From Rhodobacteraceae bacterium WD3A24 (GTDB lineage: Bacteria; Pseudomonadota; Alphaproteobacteria; Rhodobacterales; Rhodobacteraceae), in NCBI GenBank assembly GCA_002967695.1, contig PUHN01000004.1:1-64000 (forward strand): DNA of 64,000 nt, read 5' to 3'. Of the stretch, positions 43,447 to 52,366 are shown piece by piece; positions within the stretch are counted from its first letter, which is position 1; the number at the start of each line of letters is the position of its first letter. The notes beneath the pieces were generated by a model that saw nothing but the letters and a program-made list of their open reading frames with translations, made no database searches and had not been told where the DNA came from. Made by a program: the position numbers and the translations under genes.

Positions 43447-44358
43447 TCAAGCGGGCCGCCGTTCCAGCGCGGGCCGGAGCCCGTCGGCAAGCGCGTCCCA
43501 CAGGCGTGCGATGCGCGGCACCCGGCGAAGGCGCTCATGCGCCGAAAGCCACACCGGCAGCGCGGGCAGGGTCACGCCGGGCAGCGTGATCTCCTCCAGC
43601 GCGGGGTCGGCTGCGCCGATGGCGCGCGGGCCGACGCCAATACCGCACCCCGCGCGGACAAGCTGCCAATGCGCGGCCTGGTCGTCGCAGCGGGTGGCGA
43701 ACCACTCGCGCTGGGCGGGCCAGCCCAGCGCCCGCATGCCCCGGATCAGACGGTCGTCGCGATCGAAACCCACCAGATCGTGCTCGAAGACCTCCTCGGG
43801 CGTTGCCGGTCGGCCGCGCCGGTCCAGATAGGTGCGCGCCGCGTAGAGCCCCAGCGGCAGCTCGCCCAGATGGCGCGCGACGATGTCGAGCTGATCGGGC
43901 CGGAACATGCGCAGCGCGATGTCGGCCTGCCGGAAAAGCAGGTTCTCGGCCCGGTCCGATGGAACCAGTTCGACGGCGATGTCGGGCGCTTCGGCGCGCA
44001 GCCGTGCAAGGATGGGCGCCAGCAGGTGGTGCGAGACGATGACGCTTGCCGTCAGTCGCACGGTGCCCGCCAGGCCTGCGTCGCGCCCCGCCGCGGCAAG
44101 GCCCAGTTGCCGGGCCGCCTCGGCCATGGCGCGAGCGGGCTCCAGAAGCGCGGCGCCCGCCTCGGTCAGGCGCAGGCCGCGGGGGACACGCTCGAACAGC
44201 GCCACGCCTGTGCTGTCCTCCAGCGTGCGAACCTGCCGCCCCACGGTGGGCTGGCTGGCGCCCAGACGACGCGCCGCGGCCGACAGAGAGCCCTCCTCGG
44301 CGACCGCGACAAAGACCTGGATCAGTGACCAGTCAAGTTGAGCCAGCGCATTATCCAT
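43447..44358 (-). CDS. LysR-family transcriptional regulator
   Basis: 303 residues. The N-terminal winged helix-turn-helix is DWSLIQVFVAVAEEGSLSAAARRLGASQPTVGRQVRTLE (within residues ~9-47); the C-terminal part is a substrate-binding-like effector domain, ending near residue 295. It is divergent from an SDR gene with 95 bp between, the classic LysR arrangement, and an inverted repeat spans its own start codon. It probably controls the SDR gene and itself. Effector unknown. No leucine-pathway link is evident although leuB is next door. Confidence 0.9.
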   Translation of the reverse strand: MDNALAQLDWSLIQVFVAVAEEGSLSAAARRLGASQPTVGRQVRTLEDSTGVALFERVPRGLRLTEAGAALLEPARAMAEAARQLGLAAAGRDAGLAGTVRLTASVIVSHHLLAPILARLRAEAPDIAVELVPSDRAENLLFRQADIALRMFRPDQLDIVARHLGELPLGLYAARTYLDRRGRPATPEEVFEHDLVGFDRDDRLIRGMRALGWPAQREWFATRCDDQAAHWQLVRAGCGIGVGPRAIGAADPALEEITLPGVTLPALPVWLSAHERLRRVPRIARLWDALADGLRPALERRPA

Positions 44359-44370
44359 TCATGGATGAAT
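44357..44370. promoter_or_regulatory. Inverted repeat operator at the LysR start codon
   Basis: ATTCAT-GG-ATGAAT is a perfect 6-bp inverted repeat that overlaps the LysR ATG (44356-44358 on the minus strand). It lies 84 bp before the divergent SDR gene, fitting autoregulation. A second, imperfect pair ATTCC/GGAAT lies in the same gap at about 44393-44412. Confidence 0.5.
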
Positions 44371-44453
44371 AGCAGATCAACAAAATTTCGCAATTCCAAT
44401 TCTTTTGGGAATGGCCCAGATCCCGGCCATCACTTTGGGACAAGGAGAACGAC

Positions 44454-45377
44454 ATGACACGTGAAAAGGGAACGGCTCTCATCCTCGGCGGCTCGGGCCG
44501 CTTCGGACGCGCCACAGCCGAGGCGTTTGCGAAGGCCGGCTGGCATCTGCGGCGTTTCGACCGCGCCCGCGACAGCCTGCCCGAGGCGGCGATGGGCGCG
44601 GATATCATCGTGAATGGCTGGAACCCGCCCTATCACCGCTGGGCGGCCGAGCTGCCCGGGCTGACCGCGCAGGTGATCGAGGCGGCCAGGGCCAGCGGCG
44701 CCCGCGTCATCATTCCGGGCAACGTCTATGTCTTCGGCGCAGGCAGCGGGCCGGTTCTGTCGGAAAGCGCGCCGCACGCGGCGGCCAACCCGCTGGGTCG
44801 GCTTCGCACCCGGATGGAGGCGGCGTTCCGCGCGGCGGGCGTGCCGACGCTGGTGGTGCGCGCGGGCGATTTCCTCGACACGCGGGCCTCGGGCAACTGG
44901 TTCGACATGGTACTCACCAAGCGGCTTGACCGGGGCCGGCTGACCTATCCCGGCCCGCTGGACGTGCCGCACGCATGGGCGTATCTGCCCGACATGGCGC
45001 GCGCCGCGGTCGAGCTTGCCGAGCGGCGCGAAACGCTGAGGACGTTCGAGGACGTCCCCTTCCCCGGCTACACGCTGACCGGGCGAGAGCTTGCGGCGGC
45101 GCTGGCGCGGGCCTCGGGCCGGCCTGTCCGGGCGCGGCGCATGGCGTGGTGGCCGCTGCGGCTGGCGCGGCCGGTCTGGCCTCTGGCGTCGGGACTGCTG
45201 GAGATGCGCTATCTCTGGGCGATGCCGCACCGTCTGGACGGCGACCGCCTCGCCCGGCTCCTGCCGGAATTTCGCAACACGCCGCTGGACGTGGCGCTGG
45301 CGTCAGCCATCGGGCAGGCGGACATCCACCCAGACGAGCCGGTGGCGCGAGGCGCCGACGCCGCCCTCGCCCAGTAG
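44454..45377 (+). CDS. NAD(P)-binding epimerase/dehydratase-like protein (extended SDR)
   Basis: 307 residues. The Rossmann start ALILGGSGRFGRATAEAFAKAG is of extended-SDR or NmrA type. The active site looks atypical: NVYVFGAGSG and LSESAPHAAANPLGRLRTRMEAAFR occupy the usual tyrosine-lysine region, but a clear YxxxK is not seen, so it may be a redox sensor or a reductase with altered chemistry. Regulated most likely by the divergent LysR protein. The 3' end overlaps the convergent EEP gene by 75 bp. Good ribosome-binding site AAGGAGAACG. Confidence 0.8.
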   Translation: MTREKGTALILGGSGRFGRATAEAFAKAGWHLRRFDRARDSLPEAAMGADIIVNGWNPPYHRWAAELPGLTAQVIEAARASGARVIIPGNVYVFGAGSGPVLSESAPHAAANPLGRLRTRMEAAFRAAGVPTLVVRAGDFLDTRASGNWFDMVLTKRLDRGRLTYPGPLDVPHAWAYLPDMARAAVELAERRETLRTFEDVPFPGYTLTGRELAAALARASGRPVRARRMAWWPLRLARPVWPLASGLLEMRYLWAMPHRLDGDRLARLLPEFRNTPLDVALASAIGQADIHPDEPVARGADAALAQ

Positions 45378-46430
45378 GGCGTGGGCAGGCGTGCCCGGCA
45401 CGGGCCAGAACACGCCCGCATCGACCACCTCCAGCCCGGCCGAGGGCAGGACGTGGTCCACCCGCAGGTTTCCCGGCCCGGCCTCCTGCCGCCAGAGCGC
45501 GGTGTCGAGCGCCGGGTCGCCCGCGTGCCCCTCGTTCAGAGGCCCCGACGCCGCCGCCGCCCCGCCGTCCGAGCGCGGGCGCGGATCCTGCAGCGCGGGA
45601 TGGTCCAGCAGCGCCCGCATTGCCGCGTGGTCGCCGTCGCCGTCCAGCGGGTCGAGGTTGGAGTCGCCCATGAGCACGAACGGCGGATCGGGCGGGGCCA
45701 TTGGTAGCGCCCCGTCGAGCAGCAACGTCCAGAAGCGCACCTCGTCATGGTTGCGCGCGCGGTTGCGCCCGTGCGGCCCGCCGAAGACCGGCGGAGACGC
45801 ATGAAAGGCCAGCACCGTCAGCCTGCCGCCGCCCGGCAGCGCGACGGGCACCGCCCAGTGCCCGGTCGTCGAAAGGCGCTGGATGGCGAAGACCTCGGCA
45901 TTCGGGAAGGGCTGCCCGTCGACCCTCGGCAGGCGCGCGCCGGGCAGATCGGCCCAGAGGAAACCCGAGAAATCGCGCACCGAGTCTTGTGCGACCGGCA
46001 GGCGCGACAGCAGCGCCATGCCGCCCTGTCCGGCGAAGGCGCCGTAGCCCTGCGCGTCGTCGGGGGTGGCGCGGCGGCCGTCGCCGTCCATGTCGCGCCC
46101 GGTGGCCATGCCGGTATTGGGGCGTGCCGCGAAACGGTGCGGATAGCGGATACCCGCCCGCGCCAGCCTGTCGGCGAAGGCGCCGAGCGCCACGCCCTCC
46201 AGATCGTAGTCGAAATTGGTCAGCAGCAGGATGTCGGGGGCGACGCGGGCGATGATCGCGGCGATGGCGTCAATCTGCGGATCATCGTCCGAGAGGATGT
46301 CACGCAGCAGCAGCCCCGGCCCGCGGCGCGTGAGTTCGACATTGTAGGTGGCCAGGCGCACCATATCCGCGTGAGCGGAATGGGCGACGGCAGTCAGGGC
46401 GGCGACAAGCGCGAGCCCCGCCCCTCTCAG
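45303..46430 (-). CDS. Endonuclease/exonuclease/phosphatase family protein, secreted
   Basis: About 375 residues. The EEP fold is clear: LATYNVELTRRGPG at its start, APDILLLTNFDYDLEG, GQGGMALLSRLPV, FVLMGDSNLDPLDGDGD (catalytic Asp-Asn), LRVDHVLPS and the closing SRHRLVWVDVRL histidine. A signal peptide RGAGLALVAALTAVAHSAHA precedes it, so it acts outside the cytoplasm. The start is uncertain: no ATG, GTG or TTG exists between the upstream stop and the signal peptide. I mark a CTG at 46430 that overlaps that stop as CTGA; the nearest ATG in frame is at 46550 inside the upstream gene. Confidence 0.78.
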   Translation of the reverse strand: MRGAGLALVAALTAVAHSAHADMVRLATYNVELTRRGPGLLLRDILSDDDPQIDAIAAIIARVAPDILLLTNFDYDLEGVALGAFADRLARAGIRYPHRFAARPNTGMATGRDMDGDGRRATPDDAQGYGAFAGQGGMALLSRLPVAQDSVRDFSGFLWADLPGARLPRVDGQPFPNAEVFAIQRLSTTGHWAVPVALPGGGRLTVLAFHASPPVFGGPHGRNRARNHDEVRFWTLLLDGALPMAPPDPPFVLMGDSNLDPLDGDGDHAAMRALLDHPALQDPRPRSDGGAAAASGPLNEGHAGDPALDTALWRQEAGPGNLRVDHVLPSAGLEVVDAGVFWPVPGTPAHALLGEGGVGASRHRLVWVDVRLPDG

Positions 46431-47263
46431 GCGGGCTGATAGCCGTCGGCCAGCTGCGCGGCGGCCCTGCGCCGGTTGTAGCGGATCATCCGCGCCACGC
46501 GGATCATCGCGATGCCGCGCATCAGCAGGCTCGTGGGCAGAAACCCCCATGCGGCCACCATCCAGATCAGCATCAGCGGCGATTCGAGCGTCATCGGCCG
46601 CAGGAACACCGCCGCCAGTTTCATCGCCGCGGGAAGGAGGAATGGCAGAACGATCCCTAACGAAAGGTTAAACCGCGCGTCGCGGCGCAGCCGGTCAAGG
46701 ATGTCGCCGCCCGCCGCCGGGTCGAAGGTGGGCAGATTGACCCAGATGTTGAACGGCTCGCGCCCGCTGGGCCAGCGCCGCAGCCAGACGATGACCAGAA
46801 ACCAAGCCACGGTGCAGATCGAGATCACCTGTGCCAGTCCCGCGCAGCTTCGCACCAGTGCCACATGCTGTGCACTGGTCGTCTCCGGCAGGGCAAGGGT
46901 TACCAGGCGCACCGGGCTGTAGGTGTAATCGAGCGCCTGTCCGAAAAGTTTTCCCAGCGCCTCGACCAGGTCGGTCAGGGCCGTCGGCGCGACCTGCCCG
47001 CGGGCGATCAGCGAGAGCGCGAGAACGGTCGCGAAGAGCGAGGCGAAGCGGATGCGATTGAAGGGCGGCGCGTAGCGGAACTCGACAAGCCCCGGATAGG
47101 CGGTGGCGTATTCGGCGATCGTCACGGCCGCGGCAAACAGGGCGACCAGCGTGATAATCTGGCTTGAATCGCTGCTCGTGCCGGGCAGCAGCAGGGCCGG
47201 CATGGTGATGAACACCACGACCAACAAACCCCGAAGGGCCGCACCGGTGACCTGGGAAATCAC
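46427..47263 (-). CDS. Multi-pass membrane protein of unknown function
   Basis: 278 residues with about six hydrophobic segments, for example LLVVVFITMPALLLPG, IITLVALFAAAVTIAEY, FASLFATVLALSLIARG, ISICTVAWFLVIVWL and LMLIWMVAAWGFLPTSLL. No known domain is recognised. The start is GTG 47263 (GTGATTTCC). Its stop is at the start of the EEP gene, so the two are probably one unit. The 246-bp upstream gap is AT-richer and contains the leuD terminator. Confidence 0.7.
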   Translation of the reverse strand: MISQVTGAALRGLLVVVFITMPALLLPGTSSDSSQIITLVALFAAAVTIAEYATAYPGLVEFRYAPPFNRIRFASLFATVLALSLIARGQVAPTALTDLVEALGKLFGQALDYTYSPVRLVTLALPETTSAQHVALVRSCAGLAQVISICTVAWFLVIVWLRRWPSGREPFNIWVNLPTFDPAAGGDILDRLRRDARFNLSLGIVLPFLLPAAMKLAAVFLRPMTLESPLMLIWMVAAWGFLPTSLLMRGIAMIRVARMIRYNRRRAAAQLADGYQPA

Positions 47264-47454
47264 TGCCCTATACCTTTATTCGCCCGGCGCCGCGCGCTCG
47301 GGCCTGGTGTGATTCGCCACGGATTGTGGCGACCCGCCTCATAGCTTCCCCATTTTTGCCTCATTTCGCCCAGCCTCGCAACGCGGCATTGATTCCGGGT
47401 TAGGCAATCGGTCTTCTGCCCCGGAATTGTCGCGGGTTTGCAACATTTTGATGG

Positions 47455-47484
47455 AAAAAACGGGGCCGCCTTCCGGCGCCCCCG
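47455..47484 (-). terminator. Rho-independent terminator of leuCD
   Basis: Read on the minus strand: a GGGGCGCC stem, GGAA loop and GGCGGCCCC return, followed by GTTTTTT. It lies about 26 bp after the leuD stop. This is the clearest intrinsic terminator in the window. Confidence 0.8.
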
Positions 47485-47509
47485 CTCGCGGTCGGCCTCT
47501 ATGGCCCCG

Positions 47510-48115
47510 TCACACCCACGGCCGTTGCGCTTGGGCACGGCCCTCGAAGGCGTCGATCTCGGCCGCCTTCTTGAGCGTCAAACCGATGTCGTCGAGCCCG
47601 TTGAGCAGGCAGTGCTTGCGGAACGGATCGATGTCGAAGCCGATCTGCGTGCCGTCGGTGGTGGTGATGGTCTGGTTTTCCAGATCGACGCTCAGGCGGG
47701 CGTTGGCCCCCTTGCGCGCCTCGTCCATCAGCAGATCGACCTGCTCCTGCGGCAGGGCGATGGGCAGGATGCCGTTCTTGAAGCAGTTGTTGTAGAAGAT
47801 ATCGGCGAAACTGGGCGCGATGACGCAGCGGATGCCGAAATCGAGCAGCGCCCAGGGCGCGTGTTCGCGCGAGGAGCCGCAGCCGAAATTCTCGCCGGCA
47901 ACGAGGATCTCGGCATCGCGCCAGGCGGGCTGGTTGAGGACGAAATCGGCGATCTCGTTGCCCTGCTCGTCATAGCGCATCTCATCGAACAGGTTGCGGC
48001 CCAGCCCCGAGCGTTTGATCGTCTTGAGGAACTGCTTGGGGATGATCATGTCGGTATCGACATTGACCATCGGCAGGGGCGCGGCGACGCCGGTCAGCTT
48101 GGTGAATTTTTCCAT
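47510..48115 (-). CDS. leuD: 3-isopropylmalate dehydratase small subunit
   Basis: 201 residues. It forms the active site together with LeuC and isomerises 2- to 3-isopropylmalate. Standard features: [23 protein letters not shown] at the N-terminus and the swivelling-domain [32 protein letters not shown] (residues ~77-108). The ATG follows the leuC stop by 12 bp with a GGGGACG site; it ends in front of the intrinsic terminator. Confidence 0.97.
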   Translation of the reverse strand: MEKFTKLTGVAAPLPMVNVDTDMIIPKQFLKTIKRSGLGRNLFDEMRYDEQGNEIADFVLNQPAWRDAEILVAGENFGCGSSREHAPWALLDFGIRCVIAPSFADIFYNNCFKNGILPIALPQEQVDLLMDEARKGANARLSVDLENQTITTTDGTQIGFDIDPFRKHCLLNGLDDIGLTLKKAAEIDAFEGRAQAQRPWV

Positions 48116-48127
48116 GTTTTCGTCCCC

Positions 48128-49546
48128 TCACACCGTTTCCGGCATCAACTCGCGCACATCGGTCAATCGCCCCGTGACGGCCGCCGCCGCGGCCATGGCC
48201 GGGCTCATCAGGTGGGTGCGGCCGCCGCGCCCCTGGCGCCCCTCGAAATTGCGGTTCGAGGTGGCCGCGCAGCGCTCGCCGGGGGCGAGCTGGTCGGGGT
48301 TCATCGCCAGGCACATAGAGCAGCCCGCCATGCGCCATTCGAAGCCGGCCTGCTCGAAGATCTCGGCCAGGCCTTCTTCCTCGGCCTGGGCGCGGACAAG
48401 GCCCGAGCCGGGCACGACCATCGCGCGCATCCCGTCCTTGACCTTCCTGCCCTTCAGGATCGCGGCGGCGGCGCGCAGATCCTCGATCCTTCCATTGGTG
48501 CAGGAGCCGATGAAGACCGTGTCGATCTCGATGTCCTGCAGCCGCTGGCCGGGCTCGAGGCCCATATAGTCCAGCGCGCGGCGCGCGGCCTCGACCTTGC
48601 CGCCCTCGAATTCGGCCGGGTCGGGGACGGTGCCGGTGACAGGCAGCACGTCCTCGGGGCTGGTGCCCCAGGTGACGACCGGGGCGATATCCTCGCCGTG
48701 CAGGGTGACGACCTTGTCGAAATGCGCGCCTTCGTCGGTATAGAGGGTGTTCCAGTAGGCAAGCGCGGCCTCCCACGCCGCGCCCTTGGGCGCGTGCGGG
48801 CGGCCCCTGACATACTCGATGGTCTTCTCGTCGGGGGCGATCAGCCCGGCGCGGGCGCCGCCCTCGATGGCCATGTTGCACACGGTCATCCGCCCTTCCA
48901 TCGACAGCTCGCGGATCGCCTCGCCGCAATACTCGATGACATGTCCGGTGCCGCCGGCCGTGCCGGTCTCGCCGATGATCGACAGCGTGATGTCCTTGGC
49001 GGTGACCCCCGGCGGCAGCGAGCCGGTGATCTCGACCTTCATGTTCTTCGACTTGGACTGGATCAGCGTCTGGGTGGCCAGCACATGCTCGACCTCCGAG
49101 GTGCCGATGCCGTGCGCCAGCGCGCCGAAGGCGCCGTGGGTGGCGGTGTGGCTGTCGCCGCAGACCACGGTCATGCCGGGCAGGGTCCAGCCCTGCTCGG
49201 GGCCGATGATGTGGACGATCCCCTGGCGGATGTCGTTGACGGGGTAGTAGTTGACGCCGAAATCGCGCGCGTTGCGGTCGAGCGCCTCGACCTGGATGCG
49301 GCTTTCCTCGTTCTCGATGCCCTTGGCCCGGTCGGGTGTGGTGGGCACGTTGTGGTCGGGCACCGCGATGGTGTATTCCGGCCGGCGAACGTCGCGGCCG
49401 GCCATGCGCAGCCCCTCGAAGGCTTGCGGGCTGGTGACCTCATGGACCAGGTGGCGGTCGATGTAGATCAGGCTGGTGCCGTCCTTGTCCTCGTGGACCA
49501 GATGGTCGTCCCAGATCTTGTCGTAAAGCGTTCTCGGCGCGGTCAT
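48128..49546 (-). CDS. leuC: 3-isopropylmalate dehydratase large subunit
   Basis: 472 residues, aconitase-like fold with a 4Fe-4S cluster. Cluster cysteines lie in [13 protein letters not shown] and [10 protein letters not shown]. Other motifs are [15 protein letters not shown] at the start and [32 protein letters not shown]. The start is ATG 49546; the frame continues upstream for about 30 more codons without homology. First gene of leuCD. The 285-bp gap before rsfS holds its promoter and a 22-codon minus-strand frame (49624-49692) of doubtful meaning. Confidence 0.97.
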   Translation of the reverse strand: MTAPRTLYDKIWDDHLVHEDKDGTSLIYIDRHLVHEVTSPQAFEGLRMAGRDVRRPEYTIAVPDHNVPTTPDRAKGIENEESRIQVEALDRNARDFGVNYYPVNDIRQGIVHIIGPEQGWTLPGMTVVCGDSHTATHGAFGALAHGIGTSEVEHVLATQTLIQSKSKNMKVEITGSLPPGVTAKDITLSIIGETGTAGGTGHVIEYCGEAIRELSMEGRMTVCNMAIEGGARAGLIAPDEKTIEYVRGRPHAPKGAAWEAALAYWNTLYTDEGAHFDKVVTLHGEDIAPVVTWGTSPEDVLPVTGTVPDPAEFEGGKVEAARRALDYMGLEPGQRLQDIEIDTVFIGSCTNGRIEDLRAAAAILKGRKVKDGMRAMVVPGSGLVRAQAEEEGLAEIFEQAGFEWRMAGCSMCLAMNPDQLAPGERCAATSNRNFEGRQGRGGRTHLMSPAMAAAAAVTGRLTDVRELMPETV

Positions 49547-49735
49547 GGCGGTGTCTCGTATGCTGGATTGCGAAAAATTCGGATAGGAGTTCGGCCGGGC
49601 CCCGCCGGCAGGGAACGGCGCGTTCAGCCCGCTAGTCGCCACGCGCGGCCGTCGCGGTGGAAGCGCCAGGGCAGGCGGGCGCGATCATCCATGTCGAAGT
49701 ACCGCATCATCGCCCGATATCTAAGCGTCAACGGC

Positions 49736-49781
49736 GGGTATGGCAATATACCCCGCCCGGCGCGTCGACCGCCCGGCGGGG
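49736..49781. repeat. Two inverted repeats in the leuC-rsfS divergent region
   Basis: GGGTAT (49736-49741) pairs with ATACCC (49748-49753), and CCCCGCC (49751-49757) pairs with GGCGGGG (49775-49781). The repeats are adjacent. They could be operators or RNA stems; there is no gene to terminate here on the plus strand. Confidence 0.45.
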
Positions 49782-49791
49782 CGGCTGTTTG

Positions 49792-49820
49792 TTGAGATTT
49801 CGCCGCCCCGATGCTACATT
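49792..49820 (+). promoter_or_regulatory. Candidate promoter of the rsfS operon
   Basis: TTGAGA (49792-49797), a 17-nt spacer and TACATT (49815-49820) form a good sigma-70-like pair. The nearby ATG at 49811 falls inside the promoter and so cannot be the rsfS start if this promoter is used. Confidence 0.55.
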
Positions 49821-49831
49821 ATACAGGCGAG

Positions 49832-50296
49832 ATGCCGGCAACGGGCCGGTACGCGTTCAAGGAGGGAGTCATCCTGTCATACATCGACAAGGCGGCCACG
49901 GGACAGGCCGCAGCCGGCCCCGCGCAGGCGCGGGGCGCTGAAGCGTCGGAGTTGCTCGATCGGGTCATCGCCTCGCTCGAGGAGGACAAGGCGGAAGACA
50001 TCGCGGTGATGGACATTCGCGGTCGCTCGGCAATGGCCGACTACATGGTGGTCTGTTCGGGGCGTTCGGCCCGGCAGGTCACGTCGATCGCCGAAAAGCT
50101 CGCCGACCGGCTCAAACTTCGGTTTCACTTCACGCCCCGCATGGAGGGCCGTGAAAGCGGAGACTGGGTGCTGATCGACGCGGGCGACGTGATCGTTCAC
50201 GTGTTCCGCCCCGAAGTGCGCGAATTCTATCAGCTCGAGAAGATGTGGCAGGGTGGCGGGTCCGAGGCGCCGGCCGGCAGCAGCGCGGGCGGCTGA
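49832..50296 (+). CDS. rsfS: Ribosomal silencing factor RsfS
   Basis: About 154 residues from ATG 49832. The domain (from about residue 38) is the RsfS fold: LLDRVIASLEEDKAEDIAVMD, RSAMADYMVVCSGRSARQVTSIAEKLADRL, GDWVLIDAGDVIVHVFRPEVREFYQLEKMW. RsfS binds ribosomal protein uL14 and keeps subunits apart in starvation. The true start is open: a perfect AAGGAGG (49859-49865) precedes ATC (49871) and CTG (49874), both in frame, while the ATGs at 49832 and 49811 have poor ribosome-binding sites. First gene of rsfS-rlmH. Confidence 0.9.
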   Translation: MPATGRYAFKEGVILSYIDKAATGQAAAGPAQARGAEASELLDRVIASLEEDKAEDIAVMDIRGRSAMADYMVVCSGRSARQVTSIAEKLADRLKLRFHFTPRMEGRESGDWVLIDAGDVIVHVFRPEVREFYQLEKMWQGGGSEAPAGSSAGG

Positions 50297-50767
50297 GTGA
50301 AATTGCGGCTTTGCGCCGTGGGTCGGCTCAGGCGCGGGCCGGAGCGCGCGCTGACCGACGACTATCTGGAACGATATGCACGCACCGGGCGCGCGCTCGG
50401 ATTCGGGGCCGTCGAGAGCCGCGAAATTGACGAGCGCAAGGGCGGCGGCCCGGCCGGGGAGGGGGCGCTGTTGCTGCGCGCCCTGCCTGCGGACGGCCCG
50501 GTCTGCGCCCTCGATGAGCGCGGGCGCATGATGACGTCGCCGGATTTCGCCGCGATGCTCGCCGAGTGGCGCGATGCGGGGGCGGGCACGGGCGCCTTTG
50601 TCATCGGCGGGGCCGACGGGCTGTCGGAGGCAGTCCTGGCGCGCGCCGATGTGAGGCTGTCTTTCGGGCCGATGGTCTGGCCGCACATGCTGGCCCGCGT
50701 AATGCTGGCCGAGCAGCTCTACCGCGCCGTCAGCATCCTTGCGGGGGCGCCCTATCACCGGGCCTGA
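50297..50767 (+). CDS. rlmH: 23S rRNA pseudouridine-1915 N3-methyltransferase RlmH
   Basis: 156 residues, the SPOUT methyltransferase that modifies pseudouridine 1915 in helix 69 of 23S rRNA of assembled 70S ribosomes. SAM-binding knot motifs: FVIGGADGLSEAVLARAD and LSFGPMVWPHMLARVMLAEQLYRAVSILAGAPYHR (residues ~120-155). The start is GTG at 50297, directly after the rsfS stop (TGAGTG), so the genes are coupled. Often adjacent to rsfS, since both act on the ribosome. Confidence 0.95.
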   Translation: MKLRLCAVGRLRRGPERALTDDYLERYARTGRALGFGAVESREIDERKGGGPAGEGALLLRALPADGPVCALDERGRMMTSPDFAAMLAEWRDAGAGTGAFVIGGADGLSEAVLARADVRLSFGPMVWPHMLARVMLAEQLYRAVSILAGAPYHRA

Positions 50768-50842
50768 CGGGCCGCCCGGTTGCCCCCGCCGCGGCCGGGG
50801 CGTAGAACATGCGTGCAACCGCCACCCGCTAGGGAGATCCTC

Positions 50843-52366
50843 ATGCCCGTGCCCAAGCCCGTCGTCCTGTGCATTCTCGATGGCTGGGGGCTGAGCGACA
50901 CCGAGGTGGGCAACGCCGTCGCGCTGGCGCCCACGCCGAACTACGACCGCGTCATGGCGACCAACCCCAATTCGACCCTGACGACGCATGGCCGCGATGT
51001 CGGCCTGCCCGAAGGGCAGATGGGCAATTCCGAGGTCGGGCACACCAATATCGGGGCCGGGCGGGTCGTGGCGATGGATCTGGGCCAGATCGACCTGGCC
51101 GTCGACGATGGCAGCTTCGCGCGGTCCGACGCGCTGGTGCGCTTCATCGAGGCGATGAAGGCGTCGGGCGGTACGGCCCATGTCATGGGCGTCGTCTCGA
51201 ATGGCGGCGTGCATGGGCATATCACGCATATGAAGGCTGCGGTGGCGGCGCTGGCCGGTGCGGGCGTTCCCGTGGCGATCCACGCCATCACCGACGGGCG
51301 CGATGTCGCGCCGACCTCGGCGAAAGGTTTCATCGACGCCTTGCAGGCCGACCTTCCCGACGGCGCGCGCATCGCCACGGTGATCGGGCGGTACTGGGCG
51401 ATGGACCGCGACCGGCGCTGGGACAGGGTCGAGCGGGCCTTTCGCGCCATGGTGGCCGCCGAGGGCGAGCGCGCGCCCGATGCGGCCGCCGCCGTCACGG
51501 CGGCAACTGCGCGCGGCGAGACCGACGAGTTCATCGCGCCCACGGTCATCGAGGGCTACGCGGGCGCGCGCGACGGCGACGGGCTGTTCTGCCTGAACTT
51601 CCGCGCCGACAGGGCGCGCGAGATTCTGGCCGCGCTGGCCGATCCGGCCTTTGCCGAGTTCGATGTCTCCGCCCGGCCCGAATGGGCGGCGCGGCTGGGA
51701 ATGGTGGAATACTCCGAGGCCCACAACGCGTATCTCGACACGGTCTTTCCCAAACGCGAGATCGTCAACACGCTGGGCGCCTGGGTGGCCGCCCACGGGC
51801 TGCGCCAGTTCCGGCTGGCGGAGACGGAAAAATATCCCCATGTCACCTTCTTTCTCAACGGCGGCAAGGAAGAGCCCGAGCCGGGAGAAGAGCGCCACAT
51901 GCCGCCCAGCCCGAAGGTGGCGACCTACGATCAGGCGCCCGAAATGGCCGCGGACGACGTCACCGATAAGCTTGTCGAGGTGATCGGCGCGGGGTTTGAT
52001 CTGATCGTGGTCAATTACGCCAATCCCGACATGGTCGGCCACACGGGCGATCTGGAGGCCGCCAAGGCGGCCTGTGCGGCGGTCGATCACGGTCTGGGCG
52101 CGGCGCTCGCGGCGCTGGAGGAGGCGGGTGGCGCGATGCTTCTGACCGCCGATCACGGCAATTGCGAAACCATGATCGACCCCGAGAGCGGCGGCCCGCA
52201 CACCGCCCACACCACGAATCCGGTGCCGGTTGTGCTGATCGGCGGCCCCCCCGACGCGCGCCTGCGCGACGGCGGACGACTGGCCGACATCGCGCCGACT
52301 CTGCTCGATCTGCTCGAAGTCGACAAACCGCCCGAGATGACGGGCGAAACCCTGATACGGCGCTGA
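50843..52366 (+). CDS. gpmI: 2,3-bisphosphoglycerate-independent phosphoglycerate mutase
   Basis: 507 residues, full length, alkaline-phosphatase superfamily. It interconverts 3- and 2-phosphoglycerate using two Mn ions. The phospho-serine is Ser63 in GQMGNSEVGHTNIGAGR. Metal ligands appear in CILDGWG (Asp13), YANPDMVGHTG and TADHGNCETM. The ATG has AGGGAGATC upstream. The stop overlaps the next start as TGATG. Confidence 0.96.
   Translation: MPVPKPVVLCILDGWGLSDTEVGNAVALAPTPNYDRVMATNPNSTLTTHGRDVGLPEGQMGNSEVGHTNIGAGRVVAMDLGQIDLAVDDGSFARSDALVRFIEAMKASGGTAHVMGVVSNGGVHGHITHMKAAVAALAGAGVPVAIHAITDGRDVAPTSAKGFIDALQADLPDGARIATVIGRYWAMDRDRRWDRVERAFRAMVAAEGERAPDAAAAVTAATARGETDEFIAPTVIEGYAGARDGDGLFCLNFRADRAREILAALADPAFAEFDVSARPEWAARLGMVEYSEAHNAYLDTVFPKREIVNTLGAWVAAHGLRQFRLAETEKYPHVTFFLNGGKEEPEPGEERHMPPSPKVATYDQAPEMAADDVTDKLVEVIGAGFDLIVVNYANPDMVGHTGDLEAAKAACAAVDHGLGAALAALEEAGGAMLLTADHGNCETMIDPESGGPHTAHTTNPVPVVLIGGPPDARLRDGGRLADIAPTLLDLLEVDKPPEMTGETLIRR

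Noticed and set aside
47438-49795. A 785-codon plus-strand open frame.
   Set aside because: It is antisense to leuD and leuC, which are unmistakable, and starts at the leuCD terminator.
49811-49831. ATG 49811 as the rsfS start.
   Set aside because: It overlaps the likely -10 element (49815-49820) and has no ribosome-binding site.
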